This document shows positions 11,264-23,806 of a stretch of 64,000 bases of DNA, one piece after another. The notes under the pieces are model-generated. The model ran no database searches and was not told where the DNA came from. It saw only the letters and a list, made by a program, of their open reading frames with translations. Made by a program: the position numbers and the translations under genes. Every line of letters starts with the position of its first letter. The stretch's first letter is position 1. The DNA is from Achatina immaculata (Eukaryota; Mollusca; Gastropoda; Stylommatophora; Achatinidae), in contig CM019710.1 in the NCBI GenBank assembly GCA_009760885.1, forward strand, positions 2,768,633 to 2,832,632, given 5' to 3'.

Positions 11264-12195
11264 CGCTTTTTTAAGTTTTCAGTGAAAAAATAAAAAAAGG
11301 TAGAAAGAAGAAAATAATCCAGAAAAAAACACCCCGAAATCTTTCTGTTTTTTTAATCATCGTTCGTAAATAATGTTGACTATATATGACAAGAATGTGA
11401 TAGTTGTTAATGTCGATAACTGGAAGATGATAAGTTCAGTGTTATAATTATGATAAACCCGAAACTGCTGTTATGTGGAAAATGAAAGCAATGATAGAAG
11501 ATGGCGGAAGTAACTATCTGAACGAAGAAAATTGTCAGGAAAATTATAACGTTCCTGGAACAATAACACTGGGAATATATTTCCGCTTGTCTGAACATCT
11601 ACCGCTGGGACTACTTGGAGGAGGAAGGATGGGGTAGGCTGGGTTATTATGTAATGTAAATTTACCTCACTTATCGATAATAAGGGACGTGAGGGGACTA
11701 ACTTCTGCTGGCGCTCGATGTTCGGAGTAAACGGGCAGAAACTGTATTCTTGCGCGGTCGAACGTTCCCTCAGACTCTGGCATGTAGCAGTGTAAAGAAG
11801 CTGGACTTCATGTGGTAGCAAATTTCTTAGTTGCACTGCAACAACTGCGTATGTTGTGTTTTGTATATTTCTCACATTTCTTGTATATTGTTTGAGTTGT
11901 CCGTTCTTTATATACTTTAACGGAATTGTTTTCTTTTCTTGTTTTTTTTTATAGTTTGTAGACTGACACTTTTTGTTCTATATTCTTTGTTCTTGTTGAG
12001 TTCTGAGATTGTCATTATAGATTTTTCTGGGATTATTATATATAAAGTCTAGGATTGTCTGCATGGATTGTTCTTTGATTGTTATATATATAATACAATC
12101 TAGGAATCTTAGCATGGACATGATTAGTTCTCTTCGGAAAACTCCTGGAATATAGCCGTTTAAAGTGTTCTAAGATTCTGAAGTAAAGTAAATAC
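11264..12195. other. Unclassified AT-rich block T, copy 2
   Basis: Duplicate of 9115-10045 with scattered single-base differences (for example one fewer T near 11943). No gene recognised. Confidence 0.5.
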
Positions 12196-13192
12196 AGTGC
12201 CTTGATGTAAAGACTGTGTCATGATGTAAAGACTGTGTCATGATGTAAAGACTGGTGTGAAGACTGCCGTAATATAAAGACTGTGCCGTGATGTAAAGAC
12301 TGTCCCGTGATGTAAAGACTGTGCCGTGATATAAAGACTGTGCCGTGATATAAAGACTGTGCCGTGATATAAAGACTGTGCCGTGATGTAAAGACTGTGT
12401 CATGATGTAAAGACTGTGCCGTGATATAAAGACTGTGCCGTGATGTAAAGACTGTGTCATGATGTAAAGACTGTCATGATGTAAAGACTGGTGTGAAGAC
12501 TGCCGTAATATAAAGACTGTCCCGTGATGTAAAGACTGTGCCGTGATATAAAGACTGTGCCGTGATATAAAGACGGTGTCGTGATATAAAGACTGTGCCG
12601 TGATGTAAAGACTGCCATGATATAAAGACTGAGCCGTGATATAAAGACTGTGCCGAGATGTAATGATTGCAGTGATGTAAAGACTGCAGTGATATAAAGA
12701 CTGTGCCGTGATGTAAAGACTGTCCCGTGATGTAAAGACTGTCCCGTGATGTAAAGACTGTGCCGTGATATAAAGACTGTGTCGTGATATAAAGACTGTC
12801 CCGTGATGTAAAGACTGTGCCGTGATATAAAGACTGTGCCGTGATGTAAAGACTGCCATGATATAAAGACTGCCATGATATAAAGACTGAGCCGTGATAT
12901 AAAGACTGTGCCGTGATGTAATGACTGTCCCGTGATGTAAAGACTGTCCCGTGATATAAAGACTGTGCCGAGATATAAAGACTGTGTCGTGATGTAAAGA
13001 CTGTCCCGTGATGTAAAGACTGTGCAGTGATGTAATGATTGCAGTGATGTAAAGACTGCGCAGTGATATAAAGACTGTGCCGTGATGTAAAGACTGTCCC
13101 GAGATATAAAGACTGTGCCGAGATATAAAGACTGTCCCGTGATGTAAAGACTGTGCCGTGATATAAAGACTGTGCCGTGGTATAAAGACTGT
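12196..13192. repeat. 19-bp satellite, segment 2 (about 52 copies)
   Basis: Continues the 19-bp unit, with CATGATGTAAAGACT and CAGTGATGTAATGATT variants. Minus-strand open frames of 374 and 139 codons here are read-through of the repeat. Confidence 0.95.
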
Positions 13193-13620
13193 CATCATCA
13201 TCATGTGCCGTGCCGACTGGCGTTGGCTATTATGCTTCTCCAGAGTATCCGATCCTTCATGCAAGCCATCAGTCAGTTGGTGATCTCCTCTCACACCATC
13301 CCGTCAGACTGTCCAGTATCATTTCTCTTGGTCTTCCTCTTGATCTTCTTCCTTCTATTTTTCCTGTTGTTATAATATTTTCAATGCCCCCTCTTCTCAT
13401 TGCATGTCCTATGAAAGTACATTGTCTCTCTCTTATCTTTTTCACAAGGTTTTTTGTCTCTCCAGCTCTTCTCCTACATTCTTCATTAGTTATTTTTGCT
13501 GTCCAGGGGATTCGCAACATTCTTCTAATAAACCACATTTCTGCTGCTTCCAATGATTTTTGTGCAGACTTGCCTATTGTCCATGATTCACTTCCATATA
13601 ACAAGATAGGCTCAATATAG
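13193..13620 (-). pseudogene. LINE reverse transcriptase 3' fragment (family B), copy 1
   Basis: On the minus strand this encodes the C-terminal end of a non-LTR retrotransposon polyprotein: IEPILLYGSESWT, then EAAEMWFIRRMLRIPWTAK, then GKIEGRRSRGRPRE. These are the post-catalytic thumb/connector motifs typical of LINE ORF2 in many invertebrates. The piece is 5'-truncated and ends in a short (ATG)n-type tail. TATAAAGACTGT lies on both sides (13181-13192 and after 13620), a TSD inside the 19-bp satellite. A fuller copy of the same family is at 62.3 kb. The clade (RTE-like or other) cannot be fixed from this fragment. Confidence 0.88.
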
Positions 13621-14430
13621 CCTATATATAAAGACTGTGTAGTGATGTAAAGACTATGCCGTGAAATAAAGACTGTGCCTTGATATAAAGACTGTGCCGT
13701 GATGTAAAGACTGTGCCGTGATGTAAATACTGTGCCGTGATGTAAAGACTGTGTCATGATGTAAAGACTGTGCCGTGATATAAAGACTGTGCCGTGATGT
13801 AAAGACTGTGTCATGATGTAAAGACTGTCATGATGTAAAGACTGGTGTGAAGACTGCCGTAATATAAAGACTGTCCCGTGATGTAAAGACTTCCGTGATA
13901 TAAAGACTGCCGTGATATAAAGACTGCCGTGATATAAAGACTGTGCCGTGATGTAAAGACTGCCATGATATAAAGACTGAGCCGTGATATAAAGACTGTG
14001 CCGAGATGTAATGATTGCAGTGATGTAAAGACTACGCAGTGATATAAAGACTGTGCCGTGATGTAAAGACTGTCCCGTGATGTAAAGACTGTCCCGTGAT
14101 GTAAAGACTGTGCCGTGATATAAAGACTGTGTCGTGATATAAAGACTGTCCCGTGATGTAAAGACTGTGCCGTGATATAAAGACTGTGCCGTGATGTAAA
14201 GACTGTCCCGTGATGTAAAGACTGTGCCGTGATATAAAGACTGTGCCGAGATATAAAGACTGTGTCGTGATGTAATGATTGCAGTGATGTAAAGACTGCC
14301 ATGATATAAAGACTGTGCCGTGATGTAAAGACTGTCCCGTGATGTAAAGACTGTGCCGTGATATAAAGACTGTGCCGTGATGTAAAGACTGTCCCGTGAT
14401 GTAAAGACTGTGCCGTGGTATAAAGACTGT
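13621..14430. repeat. 19-bp satellite, segment 3 (about 42 copies)
   Basis: Same unit as before. It lies between the two identical LINE insertions and is part of a 1,238-bp tandem duplication (array plus LINE). Confidence 0.95.
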
Positions 14431-14858
14431 CATCATCATCATGTGCCGTGCCGACTGGCGTTGGCTATTATGCTTCTCCAGAGTATCCGATCCTTCATGC
14501 AAGCCATCAGTCAGTTGGTGATCTACTCTCACACCATCCCGTCAGACTGTCCAGTATAATTTCTCTTGGTCTTCCTCTTGATCTTCTTCCTTCTATTTTT
14601 CCTGTTGTTATAATATTTTCAATGCCCCCTCTTCTCATTGCATGTCCTATGAAAGTACATTGTCTCTCTCTTATCTTTTTCACAAGGTTTTTTGTCTCTC
14701 CAGCTCTTCTCCTACATTCTTCATTAGTTATTTTTGCTGTCCAGGGGATTCGCAACATTCTTCTAATAAACCACATTTCTGCTGCTTCCAATGATTTTTG
14801 TGCAGACTTGCCTATTGTCCATGATTCACTTGCATATAACAAGATAGGTTCAATATAG
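14431..14858 (-). pseudogene. LINE reverse transcriptase 3' fragment (family B), copy 2
   Basis: Nearly identical to 13193-13620, with the same truncation point and the same position in the satellite unit. It is therefore a passenger of block duplication, not a new insertion. Its open frame runs on into repeat-encoded sequence, giving a chimeric 232-codon ORF (14507-15205, minus) of no likely function. Confidence 0.88.
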
Positions 14859-17339
14859 CCTATATATAAAGACTGTGCAGTGATGTAAAGACTGTGCCGT
14901 GGTATTAAGACTGTGCCTTTATGTAAAGACTGTGCCGTGATATAAAGACTGTGCCGTGATGTAAATACTGTGCCTTGATGTAAAGACTGTCGTGATGTAA
15001 AGAATGTACCGTGATGTAAAGACTGTCGTGATGTAAAGACTGTGCAGGGATGTAAAGACTGTGCCGTGATATAAAGACTGCTGTGATGTAAAGAATGTGC
15101 CGTGATGTAAAGACTGTGCAGTGATATAAAGACTGTGCCGTGACGTAAAGACTGTGCCGTGATATAAAGACTGAAGTGATAAAACGATTGTCGTGATATA
15201 AACACTGTGCCGTGATATAAAGACTGTGCCGTGACGTAAAGACTGTGCCGTGATATAAAGACTGTGCCGTGATATAAAGACTGTGCCGTGACGTAAAGAC
15301 TGTGCCGTGATATAAAGACTGTGCCGTGATGTAAAGACGGCCGTGATAAAAAGACTGCCGTGATATAAAGACTGTGCAGTGATATAAAGACTGCCGTGAT
15401 ATTAGGACTGCCGGGATAAAGACTGTGCAGTGATATAAAGACTGTGCCGTGATATAAAGACTGCCGTGATATAAAGACTGTGCAGTGATAAAAATACTGC
15501 CGTGATATAAAGCCTGTGCAGTGATATAAAGACTGTGCCGTGATATAAAGACTGCTGTGATATTAGGACTGCCGGGATATAAAGACTGTGCCGTGATATA
15601 AAAACTGGCGTGATATAAAGACTGCCGTGATATAAAGACTGCCGTGATATAAAGACTGCTGTGGTATAAAGACTGTGCCTTGATGTAAAGACTGTGCCTT
15701 GATGTAAAGACTGTCGTGATGTAAAGAATGTACCGTGATGTAAAGACTGTCGTGATGTAAAGACTGTGCAGGGATGTAAAGACTGTGCCGTGATATAAAG
15801 ACTGCTGTGATGTAAAGAATGTGCCGTGATGTAAAGACTGTGCAGTGATATAAAGACTGTGCCGTGACGTAAAGACTGTGCCGTGATATAAAGACTGAAG
15901 TGATAAAACGATTGTCGTGATATAAACACTGTGCCGTGATATAAAGACTGTGCCGTGACGTAAAGACTGTGCCGTGATATAAAGACTGTGCCGTGATATA
16001 AAGACTGTGCCGTGACGTAAAGACTGTGCCGTGATATAAAGACTGTGCCGTGATGTAAAGACGGCCGTGATAAAAAGACTGCCGTGATATAAAGACTGTG
16101 CAGTGATATAAAGACTGCCGTGATATTAGGACTGCCGGGATATAAAGACTGTGCAGTGATATAAAGACTGTGCCGTGATATAAAGACTGCCGTGATATAA
16201 AGACTGTGCAGTGATAAAAATACTGCCGTGATATAAAGCCTGTGCAGTGATATAAAGACTGTGCCGTGATATAAAGACTGCTGTGATATTAGGACTGCCG
16301 GGATATAAAGACTGTGCCGTGATATAAAAACTGGCGTGATATAAAGACTGCCGTGATATAAAGACTGCTGTGGTATAAAGACTGTGCCTTGATGTAAAGA
16401 CTGTGCCTTGATGTAAAGACTGTGCCTTGATGTAAAGACTGTGCCTTGATGTAAAGACTGCCGTGATATAAAGACTGTGCCGTGATATAAAGACTGCCGT
16501 GATATAAAGACTGTGCCGTGATATAAAGACTGCCGTGATATAAAGACTGTGCCGTGATATAAAGACTGCCGTGATATAAAGACTGTGCCGTGATATAAAG
16601 ACTGTGCCGTGATATAAAGACTGCCGTGATATAAAGACTGTGCCGTGATATAAAGACTGTGCCGTGATATAAAGACTGTGCCGTGATATAAAGACTGCCG
16701 TGATATTAGGACTGCCGGGATATAGAGACTGCCGTGATATAAAGACTGTGCCGTGATATAAAGACTGCCGTGATATTAGGACTGCCGGGATATAGAGACT
16801 GCCGTGATATAAAGACTGTGCCGTGATATAAAGCCTGTGCCGTGATATAAAGACTGCCGTGATATAAAGACTGCTGTGATATTAGGACTGCCGGGATATA
16901 AAGATTGTGTCATGATATAAAAACTGGCGTGATATAAAGACTGCCGTGATATAAAGACTGCTGTGGTATAAAGACTGTGCCGGGATGTAAAGACTGCCTT
17001 GATGTAAAGACTGTGCCTTGATGTAAAGACTGCCTTGATGTAAAGACTGTGCCGGGATGTAAAGACTGCCTTGATGTAAAGACTGTGCCTTGATGTAAAG
17101 ACTGTGCCGTGATGTAAAGACTGTGCTGTGATATAAAAACTGTACCGTGATGTAAGACTGTGCTGTGATATAAAGACTGTCTCGTGACCTTAAGACTGTG
17201 CCTTGATGTAAAGACTGTGCTGTGATATAAAGACTGTCTCGTGACGTTAAGACTGTGCCTTGATGTAAAGACTGTGTTGTGATGTAAGACTGTGCCATGA
17301 TGTAAGACTTTTCCGTGATGTAAGACTGCCGTGATGCAC
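14859..17339. repeat. 19-bp satellite, segment 4, with a 724-bp higher-order repeat
   Basis: About 2.5 kb of the 19-bp unit and its 17-bp derivative. Marker variants (GACGTAAAG, GATAAAACGATTGTC, GATATTAGGACTGCCGGGA, ATAAAGCCTG) recur in the same order 724 bp apart (from about 14,960 to 15,684), so a second level of duplication is present. Towards 17.1-17.3 kb the units degrade to TGTAAGACT forms. Confidence 0.93.
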
Positions 17340-18853
17340 AATTAGCGAGATTGCCATAGTTTGCAGGGTTGTAAGGTTGCCGTCCCATTCTTATTTCTAG
17401 AATTTTCACCCAAAGATATCTCTATTTGTACCAGACCTTCTAAAAAGCAATAATTGCCAGGGAAATATTCTCCACATTTTGTTCAAAAACTAGTGAAAGA
17501 ATTCTAACTTTCCTCCTAGATTGTGGACAAACCGGAGCAGAAGTCCCTCATCTTTTTGGAAGATATATTTGTCATGATTGTAGCTGTGTAAATGTAGTTT
17601 GTTGTATCTGTGTAGTAGTAATAAACAAACAAACAAGTAAACAAACAAACAAATAAACAAACAAACCAACAAACAACAAACAAAAGAGTAGGTTTTTATC
17701 TTCGTGTAAGTCTGACAGGGTTCTCTTTCTTTACATCTGTGCTCTTATTTCTGATAATCTTTGCCAGGAGAAGGTTTTCCAGTGTCAGAAGATGGCACTT
17801 TGGTACATATCATGCCACGTGACGGTGTTGAAGCGGGCAGATACCAGGTGTTGCCAGTTTTGCCAGGCATTATCTTGCTGGGCAGGCTCCACTCCTGACT
17901 GACAATGCCAGTGTTGGATTTGCATAGCCCTCTATTTTAATAGCAAGCAATGTTTGTGTTGCATGGTGTACTTTCCTTCCACTTACGTCGTCTAATTTCA
18001 AGTGGACCTAGTATAACAATGTTTTTGTTGATTTTCTATTATTGTTCAAGAAGATGTTCTTGGTCCTGTCTTATTATTCAAGCAGTTACTCTTTCCTCCT
18101 CACATCTCACATTGAAGTTTCATATAAATGGCAATAGAAGATTTCTCATGAACATTTCACTGATTCATTTTAATTTGACAAATAATATCAATATGATCAA
18201 TACGTATAGCTGATAACTCACTTGTAATAATAGGCATAGGCAAGATTATACACATTTCATTATTTTCATCATAGTAGCACGAAATCTCACAAAATCACAA
18301 TATCAAAATTCTCATAATTCTACAAGCAGTATTTAAGCAGCGTTCACAATATTCAGTAATACAAAAGCTCTTGGTAACAATTACTGTACGATCTCTTGCT
18401 ACACTAGTTCAATCTAACTCTACTTCTCTATCTGTTATGTTCTTCTATTAGACTACTTGTTTAGGACCTTTTGGTCCTCCTCTATCAAAATCTCTCTCTG
18501 CCTCCTCCTCTATCAGAACCCCTATCTGCTCTCCGCCGGCCCTCCTTTCTGAATCCTCCTCCCTTCTTTATATTCGTAAGTTCTGACCACGCCAAAACCG
18601 GTCGCAACTGGCGTCTTCACTTTAGTCTCTTTCATCTCCGTCGTCTAATTGTTACCTCCCATTAACAAGTCCACCATCTCTTTCATGTTACCTGCTTCGG
18701 GACCTAGTCCGTTCTCTGTTCAGTCTTTGATCTACTGGTCAATTGTTCCCCCTGGGCTACTGCATGTGCGCGCGAAGTCGCACCTCTAGAACTGGACCAC
18801 TCTCACGATCTATCAGATCTATCGATACGGTTTTACCTTTGATCAGGTCTTTG
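17340..18853. other. Unclassified block U, copy 1
   Basis: A 1.5-kb block repeated at 19092-20604 and, minus its left end, at 20967-22240. It contains a (CAAA)n-rich microsatellite (about 17,620-17,685) and a pyrimidine-rich stretch (18,420-18,560). ORFs of 60-87 codons persist in all copies but resemble nothing I know. It could be the end of an unrecognised transposon. The right end joins the 19-bp satellite at CTTTGAAG|ACTGTGCC. Confidence 0.55.
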
Positions 18854-19091
18854 AAGACTGTGCCGTGATGTAAAGACTGTGCTGTGATATAAAAACTGTA
18901 CCGTGATGTAAGACTGTGCTGTGATATAAAGACTGTCTCGTGACCTTAAGACTGTGCCTTGATGTAAAGACTGTGCTGTGATATAAAGACTGTCTCGTGA
19001 CGTTAAGACTGTGCCTTGATGTAAAGACTGTGTTGTGATGTAAGACTGTGCCATGATGTAAGACTTTTCCGTGATGTAAGACTGCCGTGAT
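18854..19091. repeat. 19-bp satellite, segment 5 (about 12 copies)
   Basis: A copy of the degraded end of segment 4 (about 17,103-17,340) placed between block U copies 1 and 2 at an offset of 1,751 bp. It shows that satellite edge and block were duplicated as one unit. Confidence 0.93.
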
Positions 19092-20604
19092 GCACAATTA
19101 GCGAGATTGCCATAGTTTGCAGGGTTGTAAGGTTGCCGTCCCATTCTTATTTCTAGAATTTTCACCCAAAGATATCTCTATTTGTACCAGACCTTCTAAA
19201 AAGCAATAATTGCCAGGGAAATATTCTCCACATTTTGTTCAAAAACTAGTGAAAGAATTCTAACTTCCTCCTAGATTGTGGACAAACCGGAGCAGAAGTC
19301 CCTCATCTTTTTGGAAGATATATTTGTCATGATTGTAGCTGTGTAAATGTAGTTTGTTGTATCTGTGTAGTAGTAATAAACAAACAAACAAGTAAACAAA
19401 CAAACAAATAAACAAACAAACAAACAACAAACAAAAGAGTAGGTTTTTATCTTCGTGTAAGTCTGACAGGGTTCTCTTTCTTTACATCTGTGCTCTTATT
19501 TCTGATAATCTTTGCCAGGAGAAGGTTTTCCAGTGTCAGAAGATGGCACTTTGGTACATATCATGCCACGTGACGGTGTTGAAGCGGGCAGATACCAGGT
19601 GTTGCCAGTTTTGCCAGGCATTATCTTGCTGGGCAGGCTCCACTCCTGACTGACAATGCCAGTGTTGGATTTGCATAGCCCTCTATTTTAATAGCAAGCA
19701 ATGTTTGTGTTGCATGGTGTACTTTCCTTCCACTTACGTCGTCTAATTTCAAGTGGACCTAGTATAACAATGTTTTTGTTGATTTTCTATTATTGTTCAA
19801 GAAGATGTTCTTGGTCCTGTCTTATTATTCAAGCAGTTACTCTTTCCTCCTCACATCTCACATTGAAGTTTCATATAAATGGCAATAGAAGATTTCTCAT
19901 GAACATTTCACTGATTCATTTTAATTTGACAAATAATATCAATATGATCAATACGTATAGCTGATAACTCACTTGTAATAATAGGCATAGGCAAGATTAT
20001 ACACATTTCATTATTTTCATCATAGTAGCACGAAATCTCACAAAATCACAATATCAAAATTCTCATAATTCTACAAGCAGTATTTAAGCAGCGTTCACAA
20101 TATTCAGTAATACAAAAGCTCTTGGTAACAATTACTGTACGATCTCTTGCTACACTAGTTCAATCTAACTCTACTTCTCTATCTGTTATGTTCTTCTATT
20201 AGACTACTTGTTTAGGACCTTTTGGTCCTCCTCTATCAAAATCTCTCTCTGCCTCCTCCTCTATCAGAACCCCTATCTGCTCTCCGCCGGCCCTCCTTTC
20301 TGAATCCTCCTCCCTTCTTTATATTCGTAAGTTCTGACCACGCCAAAACCGGTCGCAACTGGCGTCTTCACTTTAGTCTCTTTCATCTCCGTCGTCTAAT
20401 TGTTACCTCCCATTAACAAGTCCACCATCTCTTTCATGTTACCTGCTTCGGGACCTAGTCCGTTCTCTGTTCAGTCTTTGATCTACTGGTCAATTGTTCC
20501 CCCTGGGCTACTGCATGTGCGCGCGAAGTCGCACCTCTAGAACTGGACCACTCTCACGATCTATCAGATCTATCGATACGGTTTTACCTTTGATCAGGTC
20601 TTTG
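19092..20604. other. Unclassified block U, copy 2
   Basis: Duplicate of 17340-18853 with small indels (for example one T fewer near 19,265). No gene recognised. Confidence 0.55.
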
Positions 20605-20966
20605 AAGTACCGAGTATCCTCTAACTATAACTTCTCTGCCCCCCCAATACATTCTTTATTCCTGATCATGTCACTAATAATAATAATAATAATAATAATA
20701 TAATAATAATAATAATTATAATAACTATAATCATTACTTACAAGGCTATGCTACACTAGTTCCTTCTCAGATACTGCAGCGGCTTGCGCAGAGTGGTCTC
20801 CACTTGACATTGTCTTTCGCCAGTTCCTTCTTGACCTCGTGGGTGATAGAAACATCAAAGAGGAAGAAATTTTTTAAAATCTGAAGAAATAAAAAATAAG
20901 GAGAGAACGAGAAAGAATTAAAACACAGACTCTAGGACGATGAGCAAGAATTAAAACACAGACTCT
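20605..20966. other. Right flank of block U with (TAA)n and 1.5 units of a 33-bp repeat
   Basis: Holds a (TAA)n microsatellite (about 20,672-20,716), a spacer, and at 20,921-20,966 the first units of the 33-bp repeat that is greatly expanded at 22.5 kb. At ACTCTAG|CTGTGTAAATG it jumps back into the middle of block U, the junction of a 1,634-bp duplication with only TAG in common. Confidence 0.7.
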
Positions 20967-22308
20967 AGCTGTGTAAATGTAGTTTGTTGTATCTGTGTAG
21001 TAGTAATAAACAAACAAACAAGTAAACAAACAAACAAATAAACAAACAAACAAACAAACAACAAACAAAAGAGTAGGTTTTTATCTTCGTGTAAGTCTGA
21101 CAGGGTTCTCTTTCTTTACATCTGTGCTCTTATTTCTGATAATCTTTGCCAGGAGAAGGTTTTCCAGTGTCAGAAGATGGCACTTTGGTACATATCATGC
21201 CACGTGACGGTGTTGAAGCGGGCAGATACCAGGTGTTGCCAGTTTTGCCAGGCATTATCTTGCTGGGCAGGCTCCACTCCTGACTGACAATGCCAGTGTT
21301 GGATTTGCATAGCCCTCTATTTTAATAGCAAGCAATGTTTGTGTTGCATGGTGTACTTTCCTTCCACTTACGTCGTCTAATTTCAAGTGGACCTAGTATA
21401 ACAATGTTTTTGTTGATTTTCTATTATTGTTCAAGAAGATGTTCTTGGTCCTGTCTTATTATTCAAGCAGTTACTCTTTCCTCCTCACATCTCACATTGA
21501 AGTTTCATATAAATGGCAATAGAAGATTTCTCATGAACATTTCACTGATTCATTTTAATTTGACAAATAATATCAATATGATCAATACGTATAGCTGATA
21601 ACTCACTTGTAATAATAGGCATAGGCAAGATTATACACATTTCATTATTTTCATCATAGTAGCACGAAATCTCACAAAATCACAATATCAAAATTCTCAT
21701 AATTCTACAAGCAGTATTTAAGCAGCGTTCACAATATTCAGTAATACAAAAGCTCTTGGTAACAATTACTGTACGATCTCTTGCTACACTAGTTCAATCT
21801 AACTCTACTTCTCTATCTGTTATGTTCTTCTATTAGACTACTTGTTTAGGACCTTTTGGTCCTCCTCTATCAAAATCTCTCTCTGCCTCCTCCTCTATCA
21901 GAACCCCTATCTGCTCTCCGCCGGCCCTCCTTTCTGAATCCTCCTCCCTTCTTTATATTCGTAAGTTCTGACCACGCCAAAACCGGTCGCAACTGGCGTC
22001 TTCACTTTAGTCTCTTTCATCTCCGTCGTCTAATTGTTACCTCCCATTAACAAGTCCACCATCTCTTTCATGTTACCTGCTTCGGGACCTAGTCCGTTCT
22101 CTGTTCAGTCTTTGATCTACTGGTCAATTGTTCCCCCTGGGCTACTGCATGTGCGCGCGAAGTCGCACCTCTAGAACTGGACCACTCTCACGATCTATCA
22201 GATCTATCGATACGGTTTTACCTTTGATCAGGTCTTTGAAGTACCGAGTATCCTCTAACTATAACTTCTCTGCCCCCCCAATACATTCTTTATTCCTGAT
22301 CATGTCAC

Positions 22309-22351
<43 letters not shown>

Positions 22352-22542
22352 TATAATAACTATAATCATTACTTACAAGGCTATGCTACACTAGTTCCTT
22401 CTCAGATACTGCAGCGGCTTGCGCAGAGTGGTCTCCACTTGACATTGTCTTTCGCCAGTTCCTTCTTGACCTCGTGGGTGATAGAAACATCAAAGAGGAA
22501 GAAATTTTTTAAAATCTGAAGAAATAAAAAATAAGGAGAGAA
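20967..22542. other. Unclassified block U, copy 3, with flank and (TAA)n
   Basis: Repeats block U from its (CAAA)n tract onward plus the right flank. Its (TAA)n tract (about 22,308-22,353) differs slightly in length from copy 2. No coding signal. Confidence 0.6.
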
Positions 22543-23478
22543 CGAGAAAGAATTAAAACACAGACTCTAGGACGATGAGCAAGAATTAAAACACAGACTC
22601 TAGCACAATGAGAAAGAATTAAAACACAGACTCTAGCACAATGAGCAAGAATTAAAACACAGACTCTAGCACAATGAGCAAGAATTAAAACACAGACTCT
22701 AGCACAATGAGCAAGAATTAAAACACAGACTCTAGCACAATGAGCAAGAATTAAAACACAGACTCTAGGACGACGAGCAAGAATTAAAACACAGACTCTA
22801 GCACAATGAGCAAGAATTAAAACACAGACTCTAGGACGACGAGCAAGAATTATAACACAGACTCTAGGACGACAAGCAAGAATTAAAACACAGACTCTAG
22901 GACAATGAGCAAGAATTAAAACACAGACTCTAGGACGACAAGCAAGAATTAAAACACAGACTCTAGGACGACAAGCAAGAATTAAAACACAGACTCTAGG
23001 ACGACGAGCAAGAATTAAAACACAGACTCTACCAGAATGAGCAAGAATTAAAACACAGACTCTAGGACAATGAGCAAGAATTAAAACACAGACTCTAGCA
23101 CAATGAGCAAGAATTAAAACACAGACTCTAGGACGACGAGCAAGAATTAAAACACAGACTCTAGGACGACGAGCAAGAATTAAAACACAGACTCTAGGAC
23201 GACGAGCAAGAATTAAAACACAGACTCTAGCACAATGAGCAAGAATTAAAACACAGACTCTAGCACAATGAGCAAGAATTAAAACACAGACTCTAGGACG
23301 ACAAGCAAGAATTAAAACACAGACTCTAGGACGACAAGCAAGAATTAAAACACAGACTCTAGGACGACAAGCAAGAATTAAAACACAGACTCTAGGACGA
23401 CAAGCAAGAATTAAAACACAGACTCTAGCACAATGAGCAAGAATTAAAACACAGACTCTAGGACGATGAGCAAGAGCC
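22543..23478. repeat. 33-bp array (about 28 copies)
   Basis: Unit contains GCAAGAATTAAAACACAGAC and TCTAGGACGA or TCTAGCACAA, in two alternating subtypes. Being 11 codons long and stop-free on the minus strand, it yields a 337-codon ORF of an 11-residue repeat (core RVCVLILA). The purity of the array, without codon-level bias, suggests a minisatellite rather than a protein gene. Confidence 0.93.
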
Positions 23479-23490
23479 AAGGCTAACCAT

Positions 23491-23806
23491 ATAACTCTGT
23501 GTTCTGTCACTTTACGAACCATACAGCTCTTTGGTCTGTCACTTTACGAACCATACAGCTCTTTGCTCTGTCACTTTACGAACCATGCAGCTCCGTGCTC
23601 TGTCACTTTACGAACCATACAGCTCCGTGCTCTGTCACTTTACGAACCATACAGCTCTTTGCTCTGTCACTTTACGAACCATACAGCTCCGTGCTCTGTC
23701 ACTTTACGAACCATACAGCTCCGTGCTCTGTCACTTTACGAACCATACAGCTCTGTGCTCTGTCACTTTACGAACCATACAGCTCTGTGCTCTGTCACTT
23801 TACGAC
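23491..23806. repeat. 32-bp array (about 10 copies)
   Basis: Unit contains CTGTCACTTTACGAACCATA and CAGCTC(C/T)GTGCT. The plus strand has no stop in any frame, so three overlapping ORFs of 120-133 codons arise. Confidence 0.93.

Noticed and set aside
12170..13294. 374-codon minus-strand ORF with HHGTVFISRHSLY-type repeats
   Set aside because: It is read-through of the 19-bp satellite, whose minus strand lacks stops; the 57-bp super-period (3 x 19) explains the 19-residue pattern.
22509..23522. 337-codon minus-strand ORF as a repetitive secreted or membrane protein
   Set aside because: The hydrophobic 11-residue repeat mirrors the 33-bp DNA unit exactly, with no signal peptide or non-repeat domain.
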